From an uncultured Enterorhabdus sp. (GTDB lineage: Bacteria > Actinomycetota > Coriobacteriia > Coriobacteriales > Eggerthellaceae), in NCBI GenBank assembly GCA_947649205.1, contig CANSQM010000010.1:27410-91409 (forward strand): a DNA stretch of 64,000 nucleotides, written 5' to 3'. Positions 50,343-58,495 of the stretch are shown here, piece by piece. A program made the translations under genes and the position numbers. The notes below the pieces were generated by a model that was not told the DNA's origin, searched no databases, and saw nothing but the letters and a program-made list of their open reading frames with translations. How positions within the stretch are numbered: position 1 is the stretch's first letter; the number at the start of each line of letters is the position of its first letter.

Positions 50343-51653
50343 ATGGATACTTTGTTTACAGCCATGGAGAACGATCGGCGGGCCACGGTGGCCCCCCTGG
50401 CCGTGCGCATGCGCCCCCGCACCCTCGACGAGGTGGTGGGCCAGGGCGAGGCCGTGGGCGAGGGCAGCTGGCTTCGGGCCGCCATTCAGAACGACAGCCT
50501 CAGCTCCGTCATCCTCTTCGGCCCCGCCGGCACGGGGAAGACCTCGCTCGCCCATGTCATCGCCGAGTCCACCCGCGCCACGTTCGTGGAGGTCTCGGCC
50601 ATCGGGGGCACCGTCTCGGATTTGCGCCGCGAGATCGACGCGGCGGAGAAGCGGCTCGTCATGGGTGGCCTGCGCACCATCCTGTTCGTGGACGAGATTC
50701 ACCGCTTCAACCGCAGCCAGCAGGATACGCTGCTCCACGCCGTGGAGGACCGGCTGCTCGTGCTCGTGGGGGCCACGACCGAGAATCCCTTCTTCGAGGT
50801 GAACTCGGCCCTCATCTCCCGGTCCCGGGTAGTGGAGCTGCACTCCCTGTCCGACGACGAGATCGCCGAGCTCGTGGGCCGGGCCGTGGCCGACGAGCGG
50901 GGGCTGGCGGGCCTCTATGTTCTGGAAGACGCCGCCCGCGACGCCATCGTCACCCTGGCCGGGGGCGATGGGCGCGGGGCGCTCACCACGCTTGAGCTGG
51001 CCGCCGGCATGGTGGCCCCCGGTACCCTTGAGGCCCCGGTCGCCATCACCGAGGCCATGGTGCGGGCCGCCACGCCCCATCGGGCGCTGCCCTACGACAA
51101 GAACAAGGACATGCACTACGACATCATCTCGGCGTTCATCAAGTCCATGCGCGGCAGCGACCCCGATGCCGCGGTGTACTGGCTCGCCCGCATGATCGAC
51201 GGGGGAGAGGATCCGAAGTTCATCGCCCGCCGCATGTTCATCGCCGCCTCGGAGGATATCGGCAATGCCGACCCCCAGGCCCTGCTCGTGGCCGAGGCCG
51301 CCTTCCGCGCCGCTGAGGTCATCGGGTACCCCGAATGCCGCATCAACCTGGCCCAGGCCGCCATCTACCTGGCCCTGGCCCCCAAGTCCAACGCCGCCGA
51401 GGCCGCCATCGACGCCGCTCTCTCGGAGGTGCGTCACGGGCCGGCCCGCAAGGTGCCCGACTACCTGCGCGACCGCCATCGCCCCGGTTCCGAGAACTAC
51501 GGCCAGTACCGATACCCCCACAACTATCCCGGCGGCTGGGTCGACCAACGGTACCTGCCCGACGGGCTCGAGCGGGGCTGCTTCTACCAGCCGAGCGAGC
51601 GGGGCTGGGAGGCCTGGCGCATCGATGCCGCCGCCCGGGATCGCGGGCAGTAG
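50343..51653 (+). CDS. rarA: Replication-associated recombination AAA+ ATPase RarA (MgsA)
   Basis: A 436-residue clamp-loader-like ATPase. Walker A GPAGTGKT (60-67), Walker B TILFVDEIHRFN, and the ATTENPFFEVNSALISR sensor region are typical of MgsA/RarA/WRNIP1. It acts at stalled forks with single-strand binding protein. The ordinary start would need a ribosome site, which is missing; the -10 placement indicates leaderless translation, with a second ATG at 50364 as backup. The C-terminal domain is complete (YPHNYPGGWVDQRYLP). Confidence 0.93.
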   Translation: MDTLFTAMENDRRATVAPLAVRMRPRTLDEVVGQGEAVGEGSWLRAAIQNDSLSSVILFGPAGTGKTSLAHVIAESTRATFVEVSAIGGTVSDLRREIDAAEKRLVMGGLRTILFVDEIHRFNRSQQDTLLHAVEDRLLVLVGATTENPFFEVNSALISRSRVVELHSLSDDEIAELVGRAVADERGLAGLYVLEDAARDAIVTLAGGDGRGALTTLELAAGMVAPGTLEAPVAITEAMVRAATPHRALPYDKNKDMHYDIISAFIKSMRGSDPDAAVYWLARMIDGGEDPKFIARRMFIAASEDIGNADPQALLVAEAAFRAAEVIGYPECRINLAQAAIYLALAPKSNAAEAAIDAALSEVRHGPARKVPDYLRDRHRPGSENYGQYRYPHNYPGGWVDQRYLPDGLERGCFYQPSERGWEAWRIDAAARDRGQ

Positions 51654-51803
51654 GCCCCGCGCCGGGCACGGTTGACGCGGTGTCTCCATCCGTTTACGGA
51701 ATGGCTACTGTGTGGGAGCCTTCTGTGGAATGGGCCGGGCGCCTTATTAGAATGAGCGCGGTAATAGTATAGTCTGGTCTTCGGAACTATAAGGAGGCTC
51801 ATC

Positions 51804-52652
51804 ATGGAATTCGCCGCTCTTGTGGATATCGCGCTGCCGGTCGTCTACGTGCTCGTAGGTGCCGTGCTCGTCTGGTTCGTCGTGGAACTCGCCCTCACCA
51901 TTCGCTCGACCCGGGCCACCATCGACGACGCCCACGAGGAACTGGTCCCCACCCTGCAGCATGTGGAGAAGATCACGGCTCAGGTGGAGCCCCTCGTCGG
52001 CAACGTCAATACTCTCATCGTCGAGCAGGTCACGCCCCTCATGGAGAAGGCGAACGTCCTGGCCGAGGAGGCCCGTCCGGCCGTGGGCCGGGTTGATCCC
52101 CTCGTGGAGCGCCTGTCTCTCACGGTGGACGCGGCGAATCTGGAGCTCATGCGGGTCGATCAGATCCTGGAGGACGTGACCCAGATCACCGATTCCGTCT
52201 CCAAGGCCGCCGGTGCCGTCGATACGGTGACGAGCGCCCCCATCGATCTCGTGAACACCCTCACGGGCAAGCTGCGCAGCAAGTTCAAGCCCCGCTACGC
52301 CTCCGATGAGTCGGTGCGCCTCGGCGGCGGCCCGGCGGCCCCCGAGGCCGGGCGCTCCGCTACCGTCGCCGATGCCGTGAGCGCCGTGGGCGACGCGGCC
52401 AGCGCCGTGGTGTCCGAGCAGAAGGCCCGCCATGCGGCCCGCAAGGCCGAGACCGCCTCCCGCGCTTCCCGCTCCGAGGCCTTCGAGAGCCAGCTGACCG
52501 ATACCGCCGCCACTCTCACCAACGCCGCCGTGGACGCCGCCGGCGCCGATACCGAACCTGCGGGCGACCACGCCCGTGTGGTATCCCCCAACGCCGCCGC
52601 GGCCGAGGCCCCTGCGGCACCGGTCGGCCGCGATCCCTATTCCGTCCAGTAG
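51804..52652 (+). CDS. DUF948-like membrane-anchored coiled protein
   Basis: A 282-residue protein with one N-terminal membrane segment (~8-32), then a helical region ~35-160 resembling DUF948 (repeated valine/leucine heptads, VEKITAQVEPLVGNVNTL), and an Ala/Glu-rich low-complexity tail. Function unknown; related genes often sit next to alaS or rarA in Gram-positive bacteria. A TATAAGGAGG stretch gives a strong ribosome site. It probably forms an operon with the transporter-like gene 22 bases downstream. Confidence 0.65.
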   Translation: MEFAALVDIALPVVYVLVGAVLVWFVVELALTIRSTRATIDDAHEELVPTLQHVEKITAQVEPLVGNVNTLIVEQVTPLMEKANVLAEEARPAVGRVDPLVERLSLTVDAANLELMRVDQILEDVTQITDSVSKAAGAVDTVTSAPIDLVNTLTGKLRSKFKPRYASDESVRLGGGPAAPEAGRSATVADAVSAVGDAASAVVSEQKARHAARKAETASRASRSEAFESQLTDTAATLTNAAVDAAGADTEPAGDHARVVSPNAAAAEAPAAPVGRDPYSVQ

Positions 52653-52674
52653 CCCGATCTTCGAGGAACCATCT

Positions 52675-54057
52675 ATGAGCACCGAGGTACCCGCTGACAA
52701 TAACCCCCGCGCCGCGGCCGACCGCAGCCTGACGGCGCGCCAGGCCAAGGCCCGCATCCGCTTCCTCGACCTGTGGTCGGTCATCGCCGCCATCGTGCTG
52801 CTCGGGGGCGTCGTGTGGCTCATGGGCATCCTGTCGGTGCCCGTGGCCATTCTCATCTGGACGCTCATCATCGTGTTCTGCCTGCGGGGCATCGTGAACG
52901 GCCTCGAGCGCGTCCACGTGAATCGCGCCATCGGCACCACGGTGGCCTACGTGGTCATGGCTCTCGTGGTCGCCGTGGTGGGCTTTTTGCTGTTCTCCCC
53001 TATGTTCGGCCTGAACGCGCAGTTCAACGACTTGCTCACCAGCATGCCCCACTACGTGGACGCGGTCATCGCCTGGGGCAACGACATCTACGCCCGCTAT
53101 GCGCCGGTCTTCGAGGACGATACGGTGAAGAACCTCATCGCCGAGGCCCAGAAGGCGGCCGCGTCCTGGGCCGCCGGCATCGCCCAGGGCAGCGCCAACG
53201 GCGTGGTGGCCTTCGGCACCACCCTCGCCAACGGGCTCATGGCCTTCGGCTTCGGCCTCGTCATCGCCTTCTGGGTGCTTATGGAGTTGCCGGCCATCGG
53301 CCGGGAGACCCGCCGCCTCATCGGCCCCAAGCATGCGGGGGACGCCGAGTTCTTCCACGCCACCTTCACCCGCGTTATGGGCGGCTACATCAAGGGGACG
53401 CTGTTCCAGTGCGCCATCATCGGCGTGGGCTGCGGCGTGCTGTTTGGCTTCATCGGCGTGCCCAACGCCGCCGTGCTGGGCCTTATCACCGGCGTCATGA
53501 ACATCATCCCCATCATCGGCCCCTGGATCGGCGGCGCGCTCGCGGCCATCGTGGCCATCTTCTCCGGCCCCATGACCGCTGCCATCGCGCTGATCGGCAC
53601 CATTATCATCCAGCAGCTCGTCTACACCTTCATCTCCCCGAAGATCATGGCGAACTCCGTGGACATCCACCCGGCCCTCACCCTGTTCGCCCTCATGGTG
53701 GGCTCGGCCCTGGGCGGGGCCATGAGCGGGCTGCTCGGCTCCCTTGTGGGCATGCTCGCCTCCATCCCGCTCGTGGCCGTGGCCAAGTCAGTCTTCGTGT
53801 ACTACTTCGAAAAGCGCACCGGTCGCCATCTCGTGGCCGAGGACGGCGTGTTCTTCAAGGGCACGCCGGCCAACGCCGAGGAGGTGAATCCCATCGCCGA
53901 CGCCACGGCCCCCAGTACCACGGGTACGCTGCGGCCCATTCGCCTCGACGGGGTTCCCGGCCTGAGCGGCCGCCTTCCCAAGTTGCGCCCCCCGAGTTCC
54001 GGCGGGGTGCCCCCTCGGCACTTCCGCGACGGGGACGAGCCCCGACGCAAGAGGTAG
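52675..54057 (+). CDS. AI-2E-family (TqsA/PerM-like) membrane protein
   Basis: A 460-residue protein with about seven to eight membrane segments and the family motif region GVPNAAVLGLITGVMNIIPIIGPWIGG. Members are linked to autoinducer-2 export, Na+/H+ antiport or unknown transport, so substrate is open. An N-terminal polar stretch (~30) and C-terminal basic tail (~60, ending DGDEPRRKR) are cytosolic. The GAGGAACC site precedes the ATG. Confidence 0.82.
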   Translation: MSTEVPADNNPRAAADRSLTARQAKARIRFLDLWSVIAAIVLLGGVVWLMGILSVPVAILIWTLIIVFCLRGIVNGLERVHVNRAIGTTVAYVVMALVVAVVGFLLFSPMFGLNAQFNDLLTSMPHYVDAVIAWGNDIYARYAPVFEDDTVKNLIAEAQKAAASWAAGIAQGSANGVVAFGTTLANGLMAFGFGLVIAFWVLMELPAIGRETRRLIGPKHAGDAEFFHATFTRVMGGYIKGTLFQCAIIGVGCGVLFGFIGVPNAAVLGLITGVMNIIPIIGPWIGGALAAIVAIFSGPMTAAIALIGTIIIQQLVYTFISPKIMANSVDIHPALTLFALMVGSALGGAMSGLLGSLVGMLASIPLVAVAKSVFVYYFEKRTGRHLVAEDGVFFKGTPANAEEVNPIADATAPSTTGTLRPIRLDGVPGLSGRLPKLRPPSSGGVPPRHFRDGDEPRRKR

Positions 54058-54371
54058 CCGTCCTGCCATAAATGTCCCCGGGCCCCGCCGACGCTGTGGG
54101 GCCCGTTTGCGTCTGGGGAGGGGGAGGGGTCGTGGCATCGATGGGCTGTGGGGCTCTCCAACGATGGAAGCACCGGCCGACGATGAGGGTGCCTGCTGGC
54201 GGAGGGAGGCCCAACGAAGAAGGGCGCTAGGTCCGTCCCTCCGGCCGCTTGCGTCTGCGGGCCGTCCCGCTCGGGATGGCGTTTAGAGGGAGGGGGCCCG
54301 TTTTCGGCCCGTTGCGCTATAATGCTCGGTTGGATATTTACGACGTGCCGTAAAGGACGGATAGGACACCT
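54058..54371 (+). promoter_or_regulatory. Terminator of the transporter gene and alaS promoter region
   Basis: GGGCCCC (54080-54086) and GGGGCCC (54098-54104) with GTTT after form a terminator. TATAAT at 54318-54323 is the alaS -10, giving a ~42-base leader with a small TTTACG/CGTAAA hairpin (54337-54354). No T-box antiterminator sequence (TGGNACCGCG) was found. The ~200 bases between show nothing recognisable. Confidence 0.6.
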
Positions 54372-57008
54372 ATGCAGTACATGACAACCGCTGAGATCCG
54401 CGAGAAGTACCTCGCTTACTTCGAGGAGAAGGGCTGCAAGCGCATGCCCTCGTCCTCCCTCATCCCCGACGACCCGTCGCTTCTGCTGACGAGTGCCGGC
54501 ATGGTGCAGTTCAAGCCCTACTTCCTCCAGCAAAAGCAGCTGGAGGCGCCTTACATCGGCACGACCACGGTGCAGAAGTGCGTGCGCACCAACGACATCG
54601 ACATCATCGGCACCACGGGCCGCCACCTCAGCTTCTTCGAGATGCTCGGCAACTTCTCCTTCGGCGAGTACTTCAAGGAGGAGATGTGCGCCTGGGCCTA
54701 CGACTTCTCCGTGAACGTGCTGGGGCTGCCCCCGGAGCGCCTGTACTTCACCGTGTTCGAGGACGACGACGAGACCATCGAGATCTGGAAGAACCTGGGC
54801 GTGCCCGACGACCACATCTCCCGCCTCGGCGAGGACGACAACTTCTGGCGCGCCGGCCCCACGGGTCCCTGCGGCCCCTGCTCGGAGATCTACTTCGACC
54901 AGGGCCCCGACTTCGGCTGCGGCAGCCCCGACTGCGCGCCGGGCTGCGACTGCGACCGCTTCCTGGAGTTCTGGAACTGCGTGTTCACCCAGTACGACGG
55001 CCAGGAGGACGGCACGCTTTTGCCCCTGCCCAAGAAGAACATCGACACGGGCATGGGCCTGGAGCGCATGGCCGCTATCATGCAGGGGGTGCAGTCCAAC
55101 TACGAGACCGATGTGCTGCGCAGCCTCGTGGCCGTGGGCGAGCGTTTGTCCGGCCGCACCTATGGGGAGGACGCCGAGGTGGATCTGGCCCTGCGCATCA
55201 TCGCCGACCACTCCCGCTCGGTCACGTTCATGATCGCCGACGGCATTCTGCCGGGCAACGAGGGCCGCGGCTACGTGCTGCGCCGCCTGCTGCGCCGCGC
55301 CATCATGAAGGCCCAGATCATCGGCATCGAGGGCCACTTCCTCAACGAGTACGTGGACGAGATCGTGCGCCTTATGGGCGATGTGTACCCCGAGATCGTG
55401 GAGAACCGCGAGCTGGAGCGCGGTCTCATCATGGCCGAGGAGGATCGCTTCGGCGCCACCCTGCGCCAGGGCCAGGCCTACCTGGAAGAGGCCCTGGGCA
55501 AGCTTACGGGCGACACGCTCTCGGGCGAGGAGGCCTTCACCCTGCACGACACCTACGGCTTCCCCGTGGAAGTGACCCAGGAGATCGCCGAGGGCCGCGG
55601 CGTGAAGGTGGATATGGAGGGCTTCGAGCGCTCCATGGCCGCCCAGCGCGAGCGCGCCCGTGCCGCCGGCGCCAAGGACGCCGAGGCCGCCTGGTCCACC
55701 TACGGCGGCGTGTACGCCGATCTGCTGCGCGAACTGGGCCCCACGGCCTTCGTCGGCTACGACGCCACGGCCGCTGAGACCACCGTGGTCGCCCTCGTGC
55801 GCGACGGCGAGCGGGTGGACGCGCTGGCCGCCGGCGAGACCGGCGAGGCGCTTCTGGCCGCCACCCCCTTCTACGCCGAGATGGGCGGCGAGGTGGGCGA
55901 CACCGGCCTCATGGAGAACGGCGCCGGCCGCGTGGCCGTGCTGGACACCCGCGCTCCCGAGGCGGGGCTGTTCGTGCACGCAGTGCGCGTGGACGAGGGT
56001 TCTCTGGCCGTGGGCGATACGGTGGTGGCCCGCGTGGATGCCAATCGCCGCGCCGCCATCGAGCGCAACCACACGGCCACGCACATCCTGCACGCCGCCC
56101 TGCGCCGCGTGCTGGGCGATCACGTGAAGCAGGCCGGCTCCTATGTGGGCCCCGACCGCCTGCGCTTCGACTTCACCCATTTCGAGGCCTGCACGGCCGA
56201 GCAGCTGGCCGAGGTGGAGCGCGAGGCCAACGACCACATCATGGCCGCCGTGCCCACGACCATTTACGAGACCTCTCTGGAGGAGGCCCGCGCGGCCGGC
56301 ATCACGGGGCTGTTCGGCGAGAAGTACGGCGAAGTGGTGCGCGTCGTGGAGGCGGGCGACAAATCCCGCGAGCTCTGCGGCGGCTGCCATGTGGGCAACA
56401 CCGCCGAGATCGGCTTCTTGAAGATCACGAGCGAGTCGTCCGTGGGCGCCAACGTGCGCCGCATCGAGGCCGTGACGAGCTTCGGGGCGCTCGCCTATGT
56501 GAACAAGGTGGAGGCCGAACTGAAGGAGGCCGCCGCCATCCTGCGCGTGCCCCCCTTCGACGTGTCCGAGCGCGTGGCCGCCGACCAGAAGGCTCTGAAG
56601 GACTTCCGCAGCAAGGGCAAGCGCGCCAAGGAGATGATCGGCGGCGATGTGTTCAACGAGCTGCTCGCCCAGGTGCAGATGGCCCCGGCCGGCTACCCGG
56701 TCATCATCGCCCGCACCGAGGTGCGCGAAGGCGGCCAGCTGCGCAATTTGTGGGACGTGCTCAAGAGCCGCATGGAGGCTCCGGGCGCGATCGTCGTGGC
56801 GGGCGTGAAGGACGGCAAGCCCCTGCTCATGGCCGCAGGCACCGACGAGGCCGTGGCCGCGGGCTTCGACGCCGGCGCGCTCATCAAGGCCATGGGCCCG
56901 GCGGTTCAGGGCGGTGGCGGCGGCAAGCCCACCATGGCCCAGGCCGGCGGCAAGAACGCCGAGGGCATCGACGAGGCCCTGGAAATCGCCCGGAACATGG
57001 TGCTGTAA
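54372..57008 (+). CDS. alaS: Alanyl-tRNA synthetase
   Basis: An 878-residue class II synthetase. Catalytic domain ~1-380 (FKPYFLQQ, GRHLSFFEMLGNFSFGEYF, GNEGRGYVLRRLLRRA), editing domain ~545-720 with zinc-type motif HTATH (NHTATHILHAALRR) and CGGCHVGNT, and C-terminal oligomerisation region ending in GGGGKPTMAQAGGKN. It charges tRNA-Ala and clears mischarged Ser and Gly. The ATG at 54372 or the next at 54381 could be used. Complete and intact. Confidence 0.96.
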   Translation: MQYMTTAEIREKYLAYFEEKGCKRMPSSSLIPDDPSLLLTSAGMVQFKPYFLQQKQLEAPYIGTTTVQKCVRTNDIDIIGTTGRHLSFFEMLGNFSFGEYFKEEMCAWAYDFSVNVLGLPPERLYFTVFEDDDETIEIWKNLGVPDDHISRLGEDDNFWRAGPTGPCGPCSEIYFDQGPDFGCGSPDCAPGCDCDRFLEFWNCVFTQYDGQEDGTLLPLPKKNIDTGMGLERMAAIMQGVQSNYETDVLRSLVAVGERLSGRTYGEDAEVDLALRIIADHSRSVTFMIADGILPGNEGRGYVLRRLLRRAIMKAQIIGIEGHFLNEYVDEIVRLMGDVYPEIVENRELERGLIMAEEDRFGATLRQGQAYLEEALGKLTGDTLSGEEAFTLHDTYGFPVEVTQEIAEGRGVKVDMEGFERSMAAQRERARAAGAKDAEAAWSTYGGVYADLLRELGPTAFVGYDATAAETTVVALVRDGERVDALAAGETGEALLAATPFYAEMGGEVGDTGLMENGAGRVAVLDTRAPEAGLFVHAVRVDEGSLAVGDTVVARVDANRRAAIERNHTATHILHAALRRVLGDHVKQAGSYVGPDRLRFDFTHFEACTAEQLAEVEREANDHIMAAVPTTIYETSLEEARAAGITGLFGEKYGEVVRVVEAGDKSRELCGGCHVGNTAEIGFLKITSESSVGANVRRIEAVTSFGALAYVNKVEAELKEAAAILRVPPFDVSERVAADQKALKDFRSKGKRAKEMIGGDVFNELLAQVQMAPAGYPVIIARTEVREGGQLRNLWDVLKSRMEAPGAIVVAGVKDGKPLLMAAGTDEAVAAGFDAGALIKAMGPAVQGGGGGKPTMAQAGGKNAEGIDEALEIARNMVL

Positions 57009-57034
57009 AAGTATCGCTTAAACGCGCAATTGCC

Positions 57035-57069
57035 ACGAGTGAGGGCGGCCCAGGGCCGCCCTCACTCGT
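57035..57069. terminator. Very strong hairpin after alaS
   Basis: Perfect 17-base arms (57035-57051 and 57053-57069, core GAGTGAGGGCGGCCC) around one base. It lies between the converging alaS and fic genes and can serve both. No T-run. Confidence 0.75.
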
Positions 57070-57097
57070 ACTGCACCTCGCTCGACTCTACAGATTC

Positions 57098-58138
57098 TCA
57101 ATGATCGCTGCGCTTGTATCGTTGCTTCGGACTATTCGGCTTTTCCGGGATAGTGCGCTCAATGAGTTTTGCCTCAAGGGCTGGCTTAAGGTACTCATTG
57201 TTGAAATTGTTCCTGTCGGTGAGCTTCAGCCGGTCGCGAAGGTCTTGTGCGGAGCACTCTTCTGAGCCCAAAGCATCAAGAAGAGCCCTTACCTGCCATG
57301 AAAGCTTGCTGGGTACTTGCTGGGTACTTGCTGGGTTTTCCGTATCCTGGGGAGTGGCGTCAACCGTTTCTTCTTGAGCGGAAAATGTTTCGGCGAGGGT
57401 CTTCTCTATCATGTCAAGCATGAACTCTACGAATGCCGCCGAATCGCCTCCTGAGGAGCCCGCATCGCCAAGCGCCTTATAGTACTCTTGCTGATGCTGG
57501 GCAACGAGGCTTTCGATGGGAAGCCATGCGAAAACCTTCTGCCAATTTTGCAGTAAAAGGGAATGCCACAGCCTGCCAGTTCTGCCATTGCCGTCCGAGA
57601 AGGGATGGATGAATTCAAACTCATAGTGAAATACACATGATGCAATAAGCGGGTGAAGATCGGTGTGCTTGATCCAATCGAACAGATCTTGCATAACTTC
57701 GGGGACGTAGCGTGCGGGGGTTCCTGCATGAATCAATCTCTCGCCATCGAAAACGCCGACGTTGCCCGATCTGAAGCAGCCGGCATCCCTTATCAGGCCG
57801 CTCATCATGAATTTATGGGACCTGAGCAAATCGCTCAGGGAATAAGGATCCATCTGGGAAAGGGTTTCGTATGCTTCGTAAGCGTTCTGCACCTCATGAA
57901 TGTCCTTTGGCGGTGCTAGAACTCGTTTGCCGTGAAGGACGGCGGTAACTTGGTCGATTGTCAGAGTGTTGGCCTCAATGGCAAGCGAGGAGTGTATGGA
58001 CTTCAAGCGGGAGATGCGTCTTAGCTGAGGGCTTGGAGAAAGCTTGTCAAAAGCAGAGACCTGACCGACAAGCTGGCCGATTTCCACAATGCTGCTCATC
58101 ATACGGTTGGTGAGGGTGAACAGGGGGGTGTAGGCCAT
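57098..58138 (-). CDS. Fic-domain protein (probable AMP-transferase) with C-terminal winged helix
   Basis: A 346-residue Fic protein. The catalytic motif HPFSDGNGRTGR (178-189) is complete, so it can transfer AMP or a related group to a target hydroxyl. An N-terminal SLAIEA (51-56) resembles the S-x-x-x-E inhibitory helix of class II Fic proteins. Residues ~285-346 look like a winged helix (SWQVRALLDALGSEECSAQDLRDRL, in parts). The ATG at 58138 follows GAGGGAGG. Base use is visibly less GC-rich than its neighbours, suggesting transfer. No antitoxin gene is adjacent. An 11-base triple repeat lies inside the gene. Confidence 0.88.
   Translation of the reverse strand: MAYTPLFTLTNRMMSSIVEIGQLVGQVSAFDKLSPSPQLRRISRLKSIHSSLAIEANTLTIDQVTAVLHGKRVLAPPKDIHEVQNAYEAYETLSQMDPYSLSDLLRSHKFMMSGLIRDAGCFRSGNVGVFDGERLIHAGTPARYVPEVMQDLFDWIKHTDLHPLIASCVFHYEFEFIHPFSDGNGRTGRLWHSLLLQNWQKVFAWLPIESLVAQHQQEYYKALGDAGSSGGDSAAFVEFMLDMIEKTLAETFSAQEETVDATPQDTENPASTQQVPSKLSWQVRALLDALGSEECSAQDLRDRLKLTDRNNFNNEYLKPALEAKLIERTIPEKPNSPKQRYKRSDH
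57305..57337 (-). repeat. Three 11-base tandem repeats inside fic
   Basis: On the plus strand CTTGCTGGGTA occurs at 57305-57315 and 57316-57326, and CTTGCTGGGTT at 57327-57337. As 11 is not a multiple of three, each copy is read in a different frame (PAST, QQV, PSK). Loss or gain of one unit would frameshift the C-terminal domain. Confidence 0.85.
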
Positions 58139-58495
58139 CAAATCCTCCCTCTCAGCAATATTCTGCCCAAGCGCCCTTGATATTTTCGGTAATTCTATCT
58201 TACGTTGATGAGGGGCAGCGAAGGAGTCGGACTTTTCCATCAAGGACGCAATTCGCCTCGGCTCTCTGTTGCGGGAGCGGGTACGATGGCGTCGGAAAAC
58301 CGTAGCCTCGTTTTCTGCGACTTTTTCGAGGAGGATAGTTGCTCCGCGTCTGCAGTCGCCCCCAGCTGTGCTCGCTCTTTCGCCCTTGCTGATTGCGTGG
58401 GATGGGGCGGGGTGGGGGCGGCCCGTGGTAAGATGGCGGGGAATTTGACGGGGGCGCGGCCGAAGGGTCGTGCCGGCACAGTGGGAGTTTGTCGC
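58139..58495. other. Divergent intergenic region between fic and xpaC
   Basis: This 357-base region holds both start regions. On the minus side TAGAAT (58197-58192) may be the fic -10. On the plus side TAAGAT (about 58432) may be the xpaC -10. The fic-proximal 150 bases are AT-richer than the rest, like fic itself. No further gene or RNA was seen. Confidence 0.4.

Noticed and set aside
54058..54371. T-box riboswitch upstream of alaS
   Set aside because: No TGGNACCGCG-type antiterminator sequence and the mapped -10 leaves a leader of only ~42 bases.
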